59,147 nucleotides of DNA from an uncultured Verrucomicrobiota bacterium (GTDB lineage: Bacteria; Verrucomicrobiota; Verrucomicrobiia; Limisphaerales; UBA9464), in NCBI GenBank assembly GCA_903907925.1, contig CAIVQB010000104.1:1-59147 (forward strand), given 5' to 3'. This document shows, in pieces, positions 29,844-38,628 of this stretch. The notes beneath the pieces are model-generated. The model did not search any database. It worked only from the letters and a program-made list of their open reading frames with translations, and was not told the DNA's origin. Position 1 is the first letter of the stretch. Each line of letters opens with the position of its first letter. The translations under genes and the position numbers were made by a program.

Positions 29844-30523
29844 TCCCCTCGCAACCGTCAACACCGGTCGTCGGGACTCTCGGTTTGTTCCGTCGCCGGG
29901 AATGCTGGGTGCCGACCTGGAAGGGGACACTCCTGCTGCTGGTCCTGCTGACGCTGGTCGTCACTGCCGGGATCCGTGGGCTTCACCCGTTTCTGGCGGT
30001 GACCGATCGGGTCGAGACGCCGATTCTGGTGATGGAAGGCTGGACGCCCGACTTTGTAGCGCACGCGACTCTCGCCGAATTCTCCCGCGGACACTACGAG
30101 CGGGTCTGGGTAACCGGTGGGGCGATTGAGAAAGGGCTGCCGTTGGTAGAATGGAAGTCGTGGGCTGAAGTCGGCGGCGCGACGTTGGTTCGAATCGGGT
30201 TTCCCACCCACCGATTGACCGTGGTGCCCGGGCAGGCCGTGGATCGGGACCGGACGTTCAATTCGGCACTGGCGCTGCGGGACTTGTTTCGACGCGAAGG
30301 TCGAGTGCCATCGGCGATTCAAGTGGTCTCGGATGGGCCGCATGGTCGGCGGACGCGGCTGTTGTTTGAGGCGGCGTTTGGTCCAGCAACCCGAGTTGGA
30401 ATCCTCTCCATTCCCGATCCGCGTTACCCGCCAGATCATTGGTGGAGCACCAGCCTTGGATTCCGTGATGTGATTGGTGAGGCGGTGGCCTACGTGTACG
30501 GCCGGTTCCTCTTCCGGCCGTAG
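29840..30523 (+). CDS. YdcF/ElyC-like DUF218 membrane protein
   Basis: The 227-residue protein has one transmembrane helix near residues 28-50 (LLLLVLLTLVVTAGI) followed by ILVMEGWTPDFVAHATL and WVTGGAI, which mark the DUF218 (YdcF/SanA/ElyC) fold associated with envelope biogenesis. The C-terminal half, including QVVSDGPHGRRTRLLFEAAFG, is typical. The start GTG overlaps the stop of the isochorismatase gene. The precise role is unknown. Confidence 0.75.
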   Translation: MIPSQPSTPVVGTLGLFRRRECWVPTWKGTLLLLVLLTLVVTAGIRGLHPFLAVTDRVETPILVMEGWTPDFVAHATLAEFSRGHYERVWVTGGAIEKGLPLVEWKSWAEVGGATLVRIGFPTHRLTVVPGQAVDRDRTFNSALALRDLFRREGRVPSAIQVVSDGPHGRRTRLLFEAAFGPATRVGILSIPDPRYPPDHWWSTSLGFRDVIGEAVAYVYGRFLFRP

Positions 30524-30619
30524 TCCGACGTTTCCGTGACCCGATTCCGCACGAATCTTCGCGGAGTTGATCGACTGCAAAGTTGACAGTCCAGTGGCGC
30601 GGGGTTGAGCATTGCCCCG

Positions 30620-31999
30620 ATGAACCCCGCACAATCTTCCCTGATCACGTCCCGTCGTGACTTTATCAAAACGACGGGAACCTTCACTGCGGCCTCCGCC
30701 CTGGCAGGCATCGCTCTGCCTCACGTGCACGCCGCGGAAAACAGCACCATCCAGGTCGCGCTCGTCGGCTGCGGTGGGCGCGGCACCGGAGCCGCATCCA
30801 ACGCCCTGTCGGTCAAGAACGGCCCGACCAAGCTCGTTGCGATGGCGGACGTTTTCCCCGATCGCCTGAAGAGCAGCCTGGAGGGCCTGAAAGGGCCGCA
30901 TGCCGCCAACATGGACGTTCCGGAGGACCGGCAGTTCACTGGCTTCGATGCCTACAAGAAGGCGATGGATGTCCTGCGTCCGGGCGACGTAGTGATTCTC
31001 GCTACGCCTCCCGCGTTCCGCTGGGTTCACTTCACCTACGCCATCGAGAAGGGCCTGAATGTCTTCATGGAAAAGCCGGTGACGGTGGACGGTCCCGGCA
31101 GCCGCCGGATGTTTGAACTCGCTGAAAAGGCCAAGGCCAAGAATCTCAAGGTCGGTGTCGGCCTGATGTGCCGGCATTGCAAGACCCGGCAGGAGCTCCA
31201 CCAACGGATCCAGGACGGCGAGATCGGCGAGATCATCACCCTCCGCGCCTATCGCATGCACGGGCCGGTCGGCAGCGCCTTTTCCCAGCCGCGCGCCGAG
31301 GGTCAGAACGAGTTGGAATGGCAGATCCGCCGGTTCCACAGCTTCCTCTGGGCGAGCGGTGGCTGTTTCAACGATTTCTACATCCACAACATCGATGAAT
31401 GCTGCTGGATGAAAAACGCGTGGCCGGTCCAGGCGCAGGCCAGCGGCGGCCGGCATTATCGCGGCAGTGCCGTCGACCAGAACTTCGACAACTATTCGGT
31501 GGAATACACCTTCGCGGATGGCACGAAGCTCTTCCTCTACGGCCGGACGATGGCGGGTGTCCACGACGAGTTCGCCAGCTACGCCCACGGTAGCAAGAGC
31601 CTCGCCGTCATTTCTTCTGAAGGTCACTGGCCGTCCAAGGCCCGAATCTACAAGGGGCAGCGGCTCGACAACGCGGAGATCGCCTGGCGCGCGCCCAAGG
31701 AAGGCGCCGAGCTGGATCCGTATCAGGTCGAGTGGACCGACCTCATCGACGCGATCAAGAACGACAAGCCCTACAACGAGGTCAAGCGCGGCGTCGAGGC
31801 CAGCATGACGGCATCCATGGGACGCATGGCGGCTCACACCGGGCAAATCGTCACCTGGGATGACCTTCTGAATTCAGAGCACGAGTTCGCCCCCGACATC
31901 GCCAAGTTCAACGCGGATTCCGCGGCACCGGTGTTGGCCAACGCCAACGGGATCTATCCAATTCCCGAGCCCGGCAAGAAGCAGCTCCGCGAGTATTGA
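30620..31999 (+). CDS. Tat-exported Gfo/Idh/MocA-family oxidoreductase
   Basis: The 459-residue product carries a twin-arginine signal (SRRDFIKTTGTF) and cleavage near HVHAAE. The Rossmann region has VALVGCGGRGTG, VILATPPAFRW and the EKPVTVDG motif, with a family-typical C-terminal domain (RRFHSFLWASGGCFNDF). The cofactor is presumably pre-bound before export, as is known for Tat glycoside oxidoreductases. Many such proteins act on extracellular sugars or glycosides. ATG 30620 is used; an upstream TTG at 30605 would add five residues. A strong terminator follows. Confidence 0.9.
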   Translation: MNPAQSSLITSRRDFIKTTGTFTAASALAGIALPHVHAAENSTIQVALVGCGGRGTGAASNALSVKNGPTKLVAMADVFPDRLKSSLEGLKGPHAANMDVPEDRQFTGFDAYKKAMDVLRPGDVVILATPPAFRWVHFTYAIEKGLNVFMEKPVTVDGPGSRRMFELAEKAKAKNLKVGVGLMCRHCKTRQELHQRIQDGEIGEIITLRAYRMHGPVGSAFSQPRAEGQNELEWQIRRFHSFLWASGGCFNDFYIHNIDECCWMKNAWPVQAQASGGRHYRGSAVDQNFDNYSVEYTFADGTKLFLYGRTMAGVHDEFASYAHGSKSLAVISSEGHWPSKARIYKGQRLDNAEIAWRAPKEGAELDPYQVEWTDLIDAIKNDKPYNEVKRGVEASMTASMGRMAAHTGQIVTWDDLLNSEHEFAPDIAKFNADSAAPVLANANGIYPIPEPGKKQLREY

Positions 32000-32048
32000 G
32001 CGGGTGCGGTGCGGTCGATCCTGCCTAGTGCAGGGCGTTTTTCGAAGG

Positions 32049-32080
32049 CGGGCGGCGATTGCAAATCGCCGCCCGTTTTT
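32049..32080 (+). terminator. Intrinsic terminator after the Tat oxidoreductase gene
   Basis: CGGGCGGCGATT (32049-32060) and AATCGCCGCCCG (32064-32075) form a perfect 12-bp stem around GCA, followed by TTTTT. It lies 49 bases after the stop at 31999. Confidence 0.95.
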
Positions 32081-32132
32081 GTTCGAAGAGGAGATCCGGC
32101 TTACCGCGGAATTCCAGAAAACGCTTGCCGTC

Positions 32133-32257
32133 ATGGAGTGCGGTGGCAAAGCGAAGCGCCGACACCGCTGTGGAGCGGGGCTCCGCCTGCCAGCCGCGGA
32201 TCCTTCCACCACGCCGGATTCGAGCTTGCACCCGTCCGGCAAAGCGGCGGCTCCGCC
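32133..32257. repeat. 125-bp repeat unit, copy 1
   Basis: This copy matches 32411-32535 over its full length with about six mismatches (about 95% identical). It contains GCGAAGCGCCGACACCGCT and a GC-rich palindrome GCGGCGGCTCCGCCGC at its end. No open reading frame is conserved between copies. Confidence 0.9.
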
Positions 32258-32410
32258 GCAGTCGACTCCGCGTCTTTGAATGACACCGCCGGTGCACCGC
32301 ACGCCCGATACGCCGGTTCGAAATTGACGCGCTGTGTTCGCGCTACCGGTTCCATAGCGGCGTGGCGCTACGCTTCCCGCCGCACTCCACAATTCACGTT
32401 TCGCCTAGAT

Positions 32411-32535
32411 TATGGACTGCGGTGGCAGAGCGAAGCGCCGACACCGCTGTGGAGCGGGGCTCCGCCGGCAAGCCGCGGATCCTTCCACCACACCGGCTTC
32501 GAGCTTGCACCCGTCCGGCAAAGCGGCGGCTCCGC
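32411..32535. repeat. 125-bp repeat unit, copy 2
   Basis: Direct repeat of 32133-32257, separated by about 150 bp of unrelated sequence, and ending 41 bp before the stop of the minus-strand propeller gene. It carries small changes (for example CCTGCCA in copy 1 versus CCGGCAA here). The surrounding 577-bp gap (32000-32576) contains a terminator and these repeats and no gene. Confidence 0.9.
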
Positions 32536-32576
32536 TCCGCTTCGCCGCACGCGGTCCAGGACGCTGTCGCGCCTTC

Positions 32577-33881
32577 TTACCGTAGCTTCCACGCCGTCAA
32601 TTCCCGGCTGTCGCGGACGTAGAGGATGCCGTTGGCGTAGGCGGGATGGCTGAAGGTCTTGCCGCAGACCTGGGTTCGTCCGAGCTCCTCGTAACGTTCC
32701 GGGTTGGCGGCGAGCAGCAGCGCTTCGCCGCCGTCGGTCAGTGCCAGCAAGCGGTCGCCGGCGGCCAGGGTCGAGGTGACGGCACCGAATCCAGGCTGGT
32801 TCCATTTCAATTGCCCGGTCGCCGCGTCCACGCAGACGAAATTCCTGTTCTCGCCGTGTCCGTACAAAAAGCCCTTCACCGCAACCGGGGTGGCGAGGTT
32901 GATCTTGATCTGGCGGTTGAACCAGGCGGTCTCCGCCTTGAGGGCCGGGGAATCGACGCCCGCGGCGGAAATGCGCTGGCATTGAAGTCCGGTGGTGTGA
33001 CTCGCGAAAATGACGGTGTCCGCGCCGAGGATTGGCGTCAGGACATTCCGATTCGCCCCGGTCTTGAAGGGTACCCGCCATAGGACCGCCCCGTCGCCGG
33101 GCGAAACCGCGAGGAGTCCGTCGCAGGTGGCGCTGACCAGATGACGCCGGCCCGCGAGGGTTCCGATCATCAGCGAGGAATAGGTGGTGAGATCGTTCTG
33201 CGATTTCCACAACAGGCGGCCGGTGCGCTTGTCGAACGCGCCGAGGCAGGCGCCGTCGGCGCTGCCGATCTGAATGAAAATCCGGTCGCCATCGACGACA
33301 GCGGAACCGGAATTTCCACGCCGGCTGGCCGCACCCGGGCCGCCCGATTTGTCATCGATCCAGACCATCCCGTAGTCCTTGAAGTTGAACCGCCACTTCA
33401 AGGAACCGTCGGCCAGCGACAGGCATCGAAATTCGCCCCGGCAGGTTTGGAAAAAGACGAGATCACCGTCGATGAGCGGGGTGCAACGGGGGCCGGGTTC
33501 GAATTCGTCGGTGTAATTTTCACCGACGGCCACCGACCAGCGGGTCGTCCCGTCGGCGGGATTCAGGCAGCGCGCGGTTTCCTGGCCGTTCGCATCTTCG
33601 AAAACGAGGAGCCGGTCACCGGCAATCACCGGCGCCGCATAGCCGTGTCCCAACGCCTGATGCCACAGTGCAGCCGGCTGCGCGGGCAATCGGTCGGGCA
33701 ACGGATCACCGGCGATGCCATCGCGTGCGGGGCCGCGCCACTGGGGCCAGTCGGCGGCGGCGAGGCTGAACTCCGTGACGCAGCTGGCGACGAGGGCTAA
33801 TGCGGCGACTGCCCGGGAAATCGGTTGGAGAATCTGTTCGATCCGGCGACGGAGGTGGGCGAGCGGAGGGATGGATGTCAT
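32577..33881 (-). CDS. Secreted PQQ-like beta-propeller protein
   Basis: The 434-residue product has a signal region (AVAALALVASCV, cleaved near LAAADW) and then DWPQWRGPARDGI, the entry motif of Planctomycete/Verrucomicrobia propeller proteins. Repeated blades with DGDRIFI, LGAFDKRTGRLLWKS and VDAATGQLKWNQ follow. It resembles BamB/quinoprotein repeats but lacks evident enzyme residues; it may bind or display surface ligands. ATG 33881 is chosen because longer forms overlap the upstream gene. It lies 16 bases downstream of the lptE-like gene, in one unit with it and the bamD-like gene. Confidence 0.8.
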   Translation of the reverse strand: MTSIPPLAHLRRRIEQILQPISRAVAALALVASCVTEFSLAAADWPQWRGPARDGIAGDPLPDRLPAQPAALWHQALGHGYAAPVIAGDRLLVFEDANGQETARCLNPADGTTRWSVAVGENYTDEFEPGPRCTPLIDGDLVFFQTCRGEFRCLSLADGSLKWRFNFKDYGMVWIDDKSGGPGAASRRGNSGSAVVDGDRIFIQIGSADGACLGAFDKRTGRLLWKSQNDLTTYSSLMIGTLAGRRHLVSATCDGLLAVSPGDGAVLWRVPFKTGANRNVLTPILGADTVIFASHTTGLQCQRISAAGVDSPALKAETAWFNRQIKINLATPVAVKGFLYGHGENRNFVCVDAATGQLKWNQPGFGAVTSTLAAGDRLLALTDGGEALLLAANPERYEELGRTQVCGKTFSHPAYANGILYVRDSRELTAWKLR

Positions 33882-33897
33882 GGGAACCGCAGAGAGG

Positions 33898-34416
33898 TTA
33901 CCACGTTCCGTCCACGAGATAGCCGGTGATTTTTCGAGCGAGATCCTCGGCCACCAACGGGGCAATCTGGCGTTCGGCACTGGCAAGATCCGTCGTGTTC
34001 TGAACCGTCGACCGGCCGACGACGTCGCGGTCCATCAGGACCTTGCCGGTTCCACGATCCACAGCGTGGACGTGGGCGGTGAGTTTCACGTCGTAGTCGC
34101 GGGTGGTGATGATGTCGTTCGGCTTGAAGCTTACCGGCACCCGTTCGTAGCGGGTCAACTGGCCGGTGACCACAACATCGGCACCACCGCTGGTGGTCAG
34201 GTGGAAGGTGCCGTCCTGTTGCAGGCACTTGCGGAGGGCCTGGGCGACGGGCTCGGACAGCCGGGGCTCGAGCGTATGATTCGGAAACAGCGTGACTTCC
34301 ACCGACCGGGCACCCGCGGTGCTGCCGTTGGTCGGGCCGAGTCGATATCCGGCGCAACCAGACAACACGACGAGGCCGGCAACAGTGGCACCGACAATTC
34401 GAAGAGCCCGGATCAT
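33898..34416 (-). CDS. LPS assembly lipoprotein LptE-like
   Basis: The 172-residue product begins with a lipoprotein signal (VVLSGCAGYRLG: lipobox ending at Cys21), then FPNHTLEPRLSEPVAQALRKCLQ and a beta-rich remainder with a conserved YDVKLTAHV. This pattern fits LptE, the lipoprotein that plugs LptD in the outer membrane. Its ATG overlaps the stop of the bamD-like gene (ATGA), so the two are coupled. Assignment is by motif and length rather than by strong sequence identity. Confidence 0.7.
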   Translation of the reverse strand: MIRALRIVGATVAGLVVLSGCAGYRLGPTNGSTAGARSVEVTLFPNHTLEPRLSEPVAQALRKCLQQDGTFHLTTSGGADVVVTGQLTRYERVPVSFKPNDIITTRDYDVKLTAHVHAVDRGTGKVLMDRDVVGRSTVQNTTDLASAERQIAPLVAEDLARKITGYLVDGTW

Positions 34417-35486
34417 TTCCTTCGGCGAGGTTCGACCGGTGGTTCCGCGGCCGCGTCACGGGTGGCGGCGCGGAGCTTTTTCTCGTATTCCACCAGCTTC
34501 AAACGCTGGGCTTCAGCCCGCGGTTTAAGGAGCTCGATCCGCGCCCGGGCGGCTGCGGCAAAGGGGGATGAGGCGTCCTTGACTAGCACCTCATTGTAGT
34601 AGACCAGCGCGCCCTGCCAGCGCTTGTACCGTTCGTAAAAACGGGCGGTCTCGTAGGCACCACGGGCCTGTTCGGTGCGGAGTGAGGCGATGACCTTCAC
34701 GGTTTCCGGAATCCGTTTGTCGTCGGGATACAGCGCCGAAAGATCCTGGAAATTGTCGATGGCCGCCTTGGCGATGGATTGATCGTACTCGGCCCGTTTC
34801 GCCTGCTTTTCCCAGGCGCGGCCCGCTCGATAGAGGGCGTCCGCCGCCACCACCGGCTGGTCATGGTAACGGTCGGCCGCCTTTTCGTAGGCCTTCACCG
34901 CGAGCGGATAATTCTTCTGCTTCTCGCGGGCGGTGCCGATGTTCATCTGCGAGGTCGGCCCGGTGGGATTGAACGGGCCATTGCGGACGACCTGTTCAAA
35001 CAGGACGGCGGTGCGGTCCATGGACGGGAAGAATGGAATGTATCCCCACAGCTTGAACCACTGGCCGTTGAGAAAACGGCCGGCGATGGCGAACTGGCGC
35101 TGCATCACCTCGTCGTAATTGGGCAGCTTCGGATACTTGATGAGGGCGGTCTGGTATTCCTTGAAGGCGCGCTCGTCCATTTTGCGTTCCTCGAAGCAGC
35201 GACCGATGAGGTATTGGGCGGGGCCGGCGGAATCGGAGAATTTCCACACCTTGACCACCCGGCGGGCGGCCTTGAGGGCGATCCGGTATTGATGATGGTC
35301 GAAGGCTTCCTGGGCGACCTGCAACTGGTCCTTGGCACGTTTGCGGACCCACTTGGCGCCTTCGCTGCCGACCGGTTCATAGGTCCAGCCTTCACCCGGG
35401 CGATAAATGATGGGGGCCGGACACCGATCGGTGAACGCGATCAAACAGGCGAACAAGAGGGCAACGCGGAGCAACCGGCGATACAT
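34413..35486 (-). CDS. BamD-like TPR outer-membrane assembly protein
   Basis: The 357-residue exported protein (signal near LLRVALLFACLIAF) has TPR-like helical pairs: AQEAFDHHQYRIALKAARR, RAFKEYQTALIKYPKLPNY, and later AVKAYEKAADRYHDQPVVAADALY. This is the pattern of BamD/YfiO, the lipoprotein that helps BamA insert outer-membrane proteins. It is longer than BamD (about 245 residues) and its signal has only a loose lipobox (TDRC). The C-terminus is basic. It is the first gene of the unit with the lptE-like gene. Confidence 0.7.
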   Translation of the reverse strand: MYRRLLRVALLFACLIAFTDRCPAPIIYRPGEGWTYEPVGSEGAKWVRKRAKDQLQVAQEAFDHHQYRIALKAARRVVKVWKFSDSAGPAQYLIGRCFEERKMDERAFKEYQTALIKYPKLPNYDEVMQRQFAIAGRFLNGQWFKLWGYIPFFPSMDRTAVLFEQVVRNGPFNPTGPTSQMNIGTAREKQKNYPLAVKAYEKAADRYHDQPVVAADALYRAGRAWEKQAKRAEYDQSIAKAAIDNFQDLSALYPDDKRIPETVKVIASLRTEQARGAYETARFYERYKRWQGALVYYNEVLVKDASSPFAAAARARIELLKPRAEAQRLKLVEYEKKLRAATRDAAAEPPVEPRRRK

Positions 35487-35600
35487 GGGGGCCGAGCCTA
35501 GAGAGGAAGGGGTCCAAGTCAAGAAACGCGCCCCCGGGTTACCGAATCGGACACAGATTTTCCACGTGCGTTGGCGCCCGCCTCTGCGTAGTTTACAACC

Positions 35601-36998
35601 ATGTACCTCTGGTTGCTCCTGCTCGTCCTTGTCGGCGGCTTTGCTGCCCTCGGTTTTCAAACCGGCGCGATCCGGGCCAGTGTCTCGCTGATGGGCGCGA
35701 TTCTGGGCCTGATCCTGGCGACCACCGTCGGGACGTTGATCACCCCATTGTTCAATTCCGCCGGCCCCATCCTGCAGCAGGCGCTGCCGGCGGTGGTGGG
35801 ATTCGTGGTCGTCTGGCTGATCGGGTTCGGCCTCGGGTTCGCCGTCCATCGTCCGGTGGAACTCCACTTCAAGTACAAGGAGGACGACTCCACGCGGTCG
35901 GCGTTTGAGCGGATGAACAAGGCGCTCGGTTTGTTCGTGGGTTTGGTCACCGGCACGGTTCTGTTTCTCGCCGCGGGCAAGCCAATTTATTCCCGGGGCT
36001 ACCTGACCACCCAACTCGCCGCGGAAGCCGGCGAACCCGGACCGGTCGGCTACCTGAATTCGTTGCGTTCCGACATGACTCAGACTGGCTGGGACAAGGC
36101 CTTCGCTTCGCTCGATCGGACTCCGGCACAAGAGTACGCCATCGCCGACCTGCTCGGATTGATTCACGCGAATCCGCTGCTTCAGGGCCGGCTGCAAAGC
36201 TATCCGCCGTTCCTCGCCGTGGGTGAGCGCTCTGAGTTCGCCGATCTCGGTGCCGATGCGGATTTCCAGAAGTTGTGGCAGGAGAAATCTGGATTCACGG
36301 CGTTCTACGCCAACCCCAAGACGCAGGCCATTCTGCACAACGAGGAGTCGCGGTCAGTGCTGTTGAAGACGGATTTGGCGGATTTTCGGAAGTATTTGGA
36401 GACCGGAAAATCGCCGTTGTACGACGATGAGAAGATCCTCGGCCGCTGGCGTGCCGATGTGAATTCCATCATCACCGATGCGCGTCGCAAGCGGACCACG
36501 CTGCTGCCCGGTGAGCTCAAGGCATTGCGCTTTACGCTGAAAGCCATGTTGAGCCAGGCCACCTTGACGGCCTATCCCGAGGGAAACTATGTGGTGAAGG
36601 TGCCGGCTCCCGCCGCACCGGCCAAGCCCGCCGAAGCAGCCGACGCCGCGCCCGCGACCCCGCCGCCGAGTGCCGGCAATGCCGCATTGATCGCCCGATA
36701 TGGTGCCCGATTCGCCGCGCCGCCGCAGGGGGGCGCACCCGCCCCGCGCCCCGCCGCGCCGCAGGATCCGATGGCAGTCGCCAAGAAACTCTTCGCCGAC
36801 GCTTCGGGAAAGCCGGCGAAATCGCTGCCCGACCTGTCCTCCGAAGGCACCTGGGTTCGTTCCGCGGACAAATACGTGCTGACCTCGAAGAAGAGCGGTT
36901 CCGACGAAATCCACGAGGCGAGTCTTTCGGAGGCCGGCCGGTTGATGATCCCGCTGCCGGAGTTGAAGCTGACGCTCTTCTTCGTCCGGGCTATCTGA
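35601..36998 (+). CDS. CvpA-family membrane protein with long C-terminal domain
   Basis: The 465-residue protein has a CvpA-like N-terminus: four predicted membrane helices within about the first 130 residues (LLLLVLVGGFAALGFQTG, VVGFVVVWLIGFGLGF, LFVGLVTGTVLFL). A long soluble C-terminal domain follows, including a Pro/Ala-rich linker at about 335-390. CvpA in E. coli is needed for colicin V production and envelope integrity, but its role elsewhere is unclear. The long C-terminus is unlike E. coli CvpA (162 residues). It is divergently oriented from the bamD-like gene. Confidence 0.75.
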   Translation: MYLWLLLLVLVGGFAALGFQTGAIRASVSLMGAILGLILATTVGTLITPLFNSAGPILQQALPAVVGFVVVWLIGFGLGFAVHRPVELHFKYKEDDSTRSAFERMNKALGLFVGLVTGTVLFLAAGKPIYSRGYLTTQLAAEAGEPGPVGYLNSLRSDMTQTGWDKAFASLDRTPAQEYAIADLLGLIHANPLLQGRLQSYPPFLAVGERSEFADLGADADFQKLWQEKSGFTAFYANPKTQAILHNEESRSVLLKTDLADFRKYLETGKSPLYDDEKILGRWRADVNSIITDARRKRTTLLPGELKALRFTLKAMLSQATLTAYPEGNYVVKVPAPAAPAKPAEAADAAPATPPPSAGNAALIARYGARFAAPPQGGAPAPRPAAPQDPMAVAKKLFADASGKPAKSLPDLSSEGTWVRSADKYVLTSKKSGSDEIHEASLSEAGRLMIPLPELKLTLFFVRAI

Positions 36999-37339
36999 GC
37001 CGGGTGACCGGCGGGACGATTGCGGGATGTGACACTGATTTCACGGAAGACAGCGGGTTGAAGTGTTGAGAAGTTGAAGGGTTAAAGAGGGAGACGCGGT
37101 CCGTGGGTAGGGCCGAGGCTCTCGCTGAGCCGCGTGCGTGGTAGGACGAGGGATGTCACCGGGCGTGATTGGATCCGTCCGTTCATCCGACTCATCAGGA
37201 GATTTACCCCACCGGGTGGGGCGGACATGGAGACGCCGATTTCGCGGGCAGATTTGGAGCGAATGCGGTTTCGGTTGCCGAATCGAATCGACCGCAGCCC
37301 ACCCCCATTCGTCGTCCCAGACCCCAGATTCCACTCCGC
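36999..37339. other. 341-bp intergenic region with half repeat
   Basis: The gap between the convergent cvpA-like and possible anti-sigma genes starts with a truncated dispersed element: GACACTGATTTCACGGA at about 37031-37047. No matching right end is found. GGCTCTCGCTGAGCC (37116-37130) is an imperfect inverted repeat. No gene was found. Confidence 0.5.
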
Positions 37340-37921
37340 CTACTCTGTCGGGAAAACAAACCGTGGTTGGCCGGCTTGCAGTGTCTGGACGGATGGCGGA
37401 TTGAACAGGGACGCGGGCGTGAATCCGTCACCGGAAACCGAACTGTCGGCGGATGAGGAATAGGAGACGGGAAGGACGGCGGTGCCTCGTTCGCGGGAAT
37501 TGCCGGACACGGACGATCGGAAGGTCGGGTTCAACGCCGGGGTCAGAGCGGCGGCATACTCCAATGAACGATCGTTCGTCGGTGCCGAAGAAGGCGGGAG
37601 TTGAAGCGCCGCCCAAGTGACATTCTCCTCGTCCGGAGTGGACTGCAGCGCCTGGTACCCGGCGACGGCGGTAATGCCGATCCCGACGAAAAGCAGTGTG
37701 TTGGCGCCGGCGAGTCCCCGTTGCCAGCCGATGGGAGCGAGCAGGGCGTTCCACCAAGTGCCGGCCGCCCGTGCCCGATGGGAACCCAGTTGATCCGCCT
37801 CGATGCGGGCGATCACCTTGGCTGAAAATCCATTGAAGTATCCGGGCGGCGGCACCTCGTGCCGTTTCAAGCGCAGCACCTGGGTGACTTCTGAAAAAGA
37901 GGAATCAGGGAGTTCGCTCAT
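37340..37921 (-). CDS. Possible anti-sigma membrane protein
   Basis: The 193-residue protein has a soluble N-terminal part with LKRHEVPPPGYFNGFSAKVIARI, one transmembrane helix (TLLFVGIGITAVAGY, about residues 75-90), and a Ser/Pro-rich outer part. It is 68 bases downstream of an ECF sigma factor gene on the same strand, the usual place for an anti-sigma factor. It lacks a recognisable zinc-binding anti-sigma motif (HxxxCxxC), so the role is inferred from position and topology only. Confidence 0.55.
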   Translation of the reverse strand: MSELPDSSFSEVTQVLRLKRHEVPPPGYFNGFSAKVIARIEADQLGSHRARAAGTWWNALLAPIGWQRGLAGANTLLFVGIGITAVAGYQALQSTPDEENVTWAALQLPPSSAPTNDRSLEYAAALTPALNPTFRSSVSGNSRERGTAVLPVSYSSSADSSVSGDGFTPASLFNPPSVQTLQAGQPRFVFPTE

Positions 37922-37989
37922 GAATCAGTGATTTCGCTCGGCGAGCTTCAGGTCAGCTCTCAAGGATGGTTTCGAATGAGTGCTCAAAA

Positions 37990-38628
37990 TTATTTCAAAA
38001 AATCCGACAACCAAGCCTGCAACTGCTGCCGGGCATAAAACAGCCGCGATCGAACCGTACCCGGATTGCACCCGACGATCTTCGCAATCTCGTCGTGTGG
38101 CAAGCCTTCGACGTCATGCAGAACCACAACTGCTCTGTGTTCCTCCGACAGCTTGAGCAGGGCGGCGTTCAAACTTTTGTGAAGTTCGGCGAGGTCAATG
38201 TCCCGCCGAGGCGTCTTGCTGGAGATCAGGGCCACCAGGTCGGGGTCGTGTTCGGTCTGGAAGTCGAGATCGTTCAGGCTGAGGTGGGGCGTGCGGTTCC
38301 GGCGGGTCTTGAGGTGATTGAGGCAGGAATTGTAGGCCACCCGGTAGATCCAGGTGTAGAAACTGGAATCCCCCTTGAAGCTCGCCAGCGCCTTCCAACC
38401 CTTGATGAAGGCGTCCTGGGCCAGATCATTGGCGTCCTCGTGGTTCGACGTCAGATGATAGCAAAGTCCGTAGATCCGCTGTTGATGGCGCCGGATCAGT
38501 TCGTCGTAGGCGGAAAGGTCGCCCTGTTTGGCCCGCAGGACCCAGGGACGATCGTCCAGCTCTTCAGGAGTCGCGGCGGCGGCGTCCGGGCCGGAGGACG
38601 GAGGCGGTTCCTTCACGTGCCGTGTCAA
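37990..38628 (-). CDS. ECF-type RNA polymerase sigma factor (RpoE-like)
   Basis: The 212-residue protein has sigma region 2 (DANDLAQDAFIKGWKALASF, with FYTWIYRVAYN) and region 4 (LSEEHRAVVVLHDVEGLPHDEIAKIV, with GTVRSRLFYARQQL), with no region 3, as in the ECF family. It may direct an envelope-stress regulon. Its start overlaps the stop of the polyprenyl diphosphate synthase gene (ATGA), so it is translated after that enzyme. The possible anti-sigma gene follows. Confidence 0.92.
   Translation of the reverse strand: MTRHVKEPPPSSGPDAAAATPEELDDRPWVLRAKQGDLSAYDELIRRHQQRIYGLCYHLTSNHEDANDLAQDAFIKGWKALASFKGDSSFYTWIYRVAYNSCLNHLKTRRNRTPHLSLNDLDFQTEHDPDLVALISSKTPRRDIDLAELHKSLNAALLKLSEEHRAVVVLHDVEGLPHDEIAKIVGCNPGTVRSRLFYARQQLQAWLSDFLK

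Noticed and set aside
29858-31846. Long minus-strand open frame (662 residues) over the Tat oxidoreductase and YdcF-like genes
   Set aside because: It is antisense to two well-supported genes and shows no protein motifs.
33881-33986. Longer N-terminus for the propeller protein
   Set aside because: It would run into the lptE-like gene and put extra residues before a normal signal peptide.
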